Origin: a bacterium
GTDB lineage: Bacteria > Patescibacteriota > Saccharimonadia > Saccharimonadales > UBA4665
NCBI GenBank assembly: GCA_021809645.1
Contig: JAJZKE010000003.1
Coordinates: 1 to 49,416 of the forward strand
Length of the DNA stretch: 49,416 bases
Direction: 5' to 3'
Shown here: positions 48,484 to 49,416 of the stretch, piece by piece
Numbering within the stretch: position 1 is the first letter of the stretch
How the letters are laid out: each line of letters starts with the position of its first letter
Translations under genes and position numbers: made by a program
The notes under the pieces: generated by a model
Databases searched by the model: none
What the model was told of the DNA's origin: nothing
What the model saw: only the letters and a program-made list of their open reading frames with translations

Positions 48484-49416
48484 CTAATCTGGTGCTCTAG
48501 AGAACAAACTACAAAGGATTGTAATAGTACGGGTTTTAGAGCAGCCTCTGTGGGTTATCAGCTTGTCTTTCCAAACCCCAAATCTGCCGTCTAATGGGCT
48601 CGTTGTGTTAGCTACCCTAATACCACTTTCTTGTATGTAATCATGTTGGTAGGTAAACAAATATGGCAGGTTTCTGCACAAGCTGAAATAGGCTCGTCTG
48701 GTACGTTCATGGGCATACCGTTTGGTAACCGAATCACGCTGTTTGAGCCACTTACCGTGCTTTTTGTACCAGCCAGCAAGGGCATCCTCAAACGTTAGTT
48801 CGTCTGTTCGAGCAAGCGTTAAGGCAATAGTTCGTAGTTCAATGTTCTGAGTTAGCCGTGGCTTCTTAGTTAAGCACTGGGTAATGGTCATGAGCTGGTG
48901 AAACTGGCAATGCTGGACGGGTATGCCTTTGCTCTCCAGCATCGTTCGTACGCCACGCCGTCCGTCAATTGTGACGGCCAGGATACTGTAGCCCATAGCT
49001 TCAATGGTATCTGTCGCTACCTCATAATCTACAGTTCTTTCTGTGCCTTCTACGACGGCATGGTACAGCACCGTATTCTCACCACTAGCAGTGTCAGCAT
49101 ACGGGTCGATGACGACCAGAAGGCCAAAGTCCCCAAAGTAAGTGACGTCCATAATGACAGCTACGGTACGTGGCTTCTGAATAATGCGAGGCGGTATGTA
49201 AGTATTTAGTTGGGACCGGATACAACCAGTACTTTTTTGGTACTCTTTGGCTAAACTATTAACCGTACGGCCGTCAAAAGCGTACTGATTCCACACCTTA
49301 TCTCGTAACTTTTGTGGTCGTGGTTTACTCGTCCATGACGTGTTACATCCATGACAGTAGTACCTTTGTTTGCCTCCCTTTAAGCCGTTTTTCTTTACGT
49401 TGGTACAATACGAATA
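48484..49416 (-). CDS. Zinc-ribbon transposase (IS256-like/ISL3-like DDE), 5' end beyond window
   Basis: The frame is open to the right edge, 310 visible codons. The N-terminal part has a zinc ribbon: NGLKGGKQRYYCHGCNTSWT with two Cys and an earlier Cys near the edge. After a helix-turn-helix-like DGRTVNSLAKEYQKSTGCIR comes a DDE-type core: AVIMDVTYFGDFGLLVVID (first Asp), VTIDGRRGVRTMLE (second Asp), CQFHQLMTI, and later NTTSPLDGRFGVWKD, HRG. This is the plan of IS256-like transposases with a Zn-binding N-terminus. GC is visibly higher than the background, so it is a recent arrival. No inverted repeat can be defined because the element leaves the window. The C-terminus seems complete (SLFSRAPD). 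Confidence 0.85.
   Translation of the reverse strand, partial: YSYCTNVKKNGLKGGKQRYYCHGCNTSWTSKPRPQKLRDKVWNQYAFDGRTVNSLAKEYQKSTGCIRSQLNTYIPPRIIQKPRTVAVIMDVTYFGDFGLLVVIDPYADTASGENTVLYHAVVEGTERTVDYEVATDTIEAMGYSILAVTIDGRRGVRTMLESKGIPVQHCQFHQLMTITQCLTKKPRLTQNIELRTIALTLARTDELTFEDALAGWYKKHGKWLKQRDSVTKRYAHERTRRAYFSLCRNLPYLFTYQHDYIQESGIRVANTTSPLDGRFGVWKDKLITHRGCSKTRTITILCSLFSRAPD

Noticed and set aside
1-49416. CRISPR array or cas genes
   Set aside because: No regularly spaced short repeats and no Cas-like protein were seen; the only tandem DNA repeats are inside coding sequence (dockerin repeats and SSPSGGG).

Overview
The window looks like a compact, AT-rich chromosome piece from a member of the Candidate Phyla Radiation (Patescibacteria), most likely Saccharibacteria (TM7). 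Signs are: tight operons with 1-14 bp overlaps, small genomic footprint, a PrgI/split-VirB4/TrbL-type secretion cluster preceded by a short VirB2-like pilin, an RpfB-like G5/lysozyme protein next to ksgA, many short membrane-anchored proteins of unknown function, and UGA used as a normal stop (the atpD/atpC junction is ATGA), which argues against the UGA=Gly lineages. The assignment to Saccharibacteria is inference from family content and cannot be proven from this sequence alone. Most genes are on the minus strand.

Layout. 1-5.4 kb: end of a membrane-anchored protein, then an F-type ATP synthase operon read leftwards (b, delta, alpha, gamma, beta, epsilon) that has no a and no c subunit. 5.5-10.1 kb: an apparent operon HIT hydrolase - metG - tatD - two unknown genes - cysteine desulfurase. 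10.1-13.1 kb: GH37 trehalase, an RRM RNA-binding protein with a clear terminator, a metallo-beta-lactamase-fold hydrolase and a P-loop-like protein without the P-loop lysine. 13.2-15.5 kb: an accessory island beside the tmRNA gene: a VapBC module flanked by imperfect direct repeats, a BrnTA module whose toxin is frameshifted, the tmRNA gene (ssrA, 29-residue tag) and a transposase/integrase relic. 15.5-22 kb: ksgA, RpfB-like cell-wall hydrolase, UvrD/PcrA helicase, tpiA and pgk, with pyk divergent at 22.1-23.5 kb (lower glycolysis). 23.5-28.6 kb: type IV secretion-like cluster (pilin, TrbL/VirB6-like, PrgI, split VirB4, CHAP amidase). 28.7-33.3 kb: membrane glycosyl/lipid genes (PIG-V-like mannosyltransferase, UPF0104 flippase-like, GT-C enzyme, GT2). 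33.4-38.7 kb: uridine-kinase-like P-loop protein, small membrane proteins, an M48-like protein with a broken HExxH, rhodanese, SHOCT protein and hisS. 38.9-47.9 kb: large cell-surface proteins, including a membrane-anchored cohesin-like protein beside a 1229-residue secreted glycosidase-like protein that ends in two dockerin-like repeats. 48.2-49.4 kb: a second integrase-type relic and a zinc-ribbon transposase running off the window.

Together these describe a fermentative, surface-attached or epibiotic cell: substrate-level ATP from pgk/pyk, a reduced ATP synthase locus, a DNA/protein transfer apparatus with its own cell-wall hydrolase, and a surface layer of glycosylated and possibly cohesin/dockerin-assembled proteins. 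The most unusual points are the cohesin/dockerin pair, the missing F0 a/c genes, the toxin-antitoxin accretion at the tmRNA 3' end, and several active-site losses (YEMLH for HExxH, lysine-less P-loop, altered TIM loop 6).
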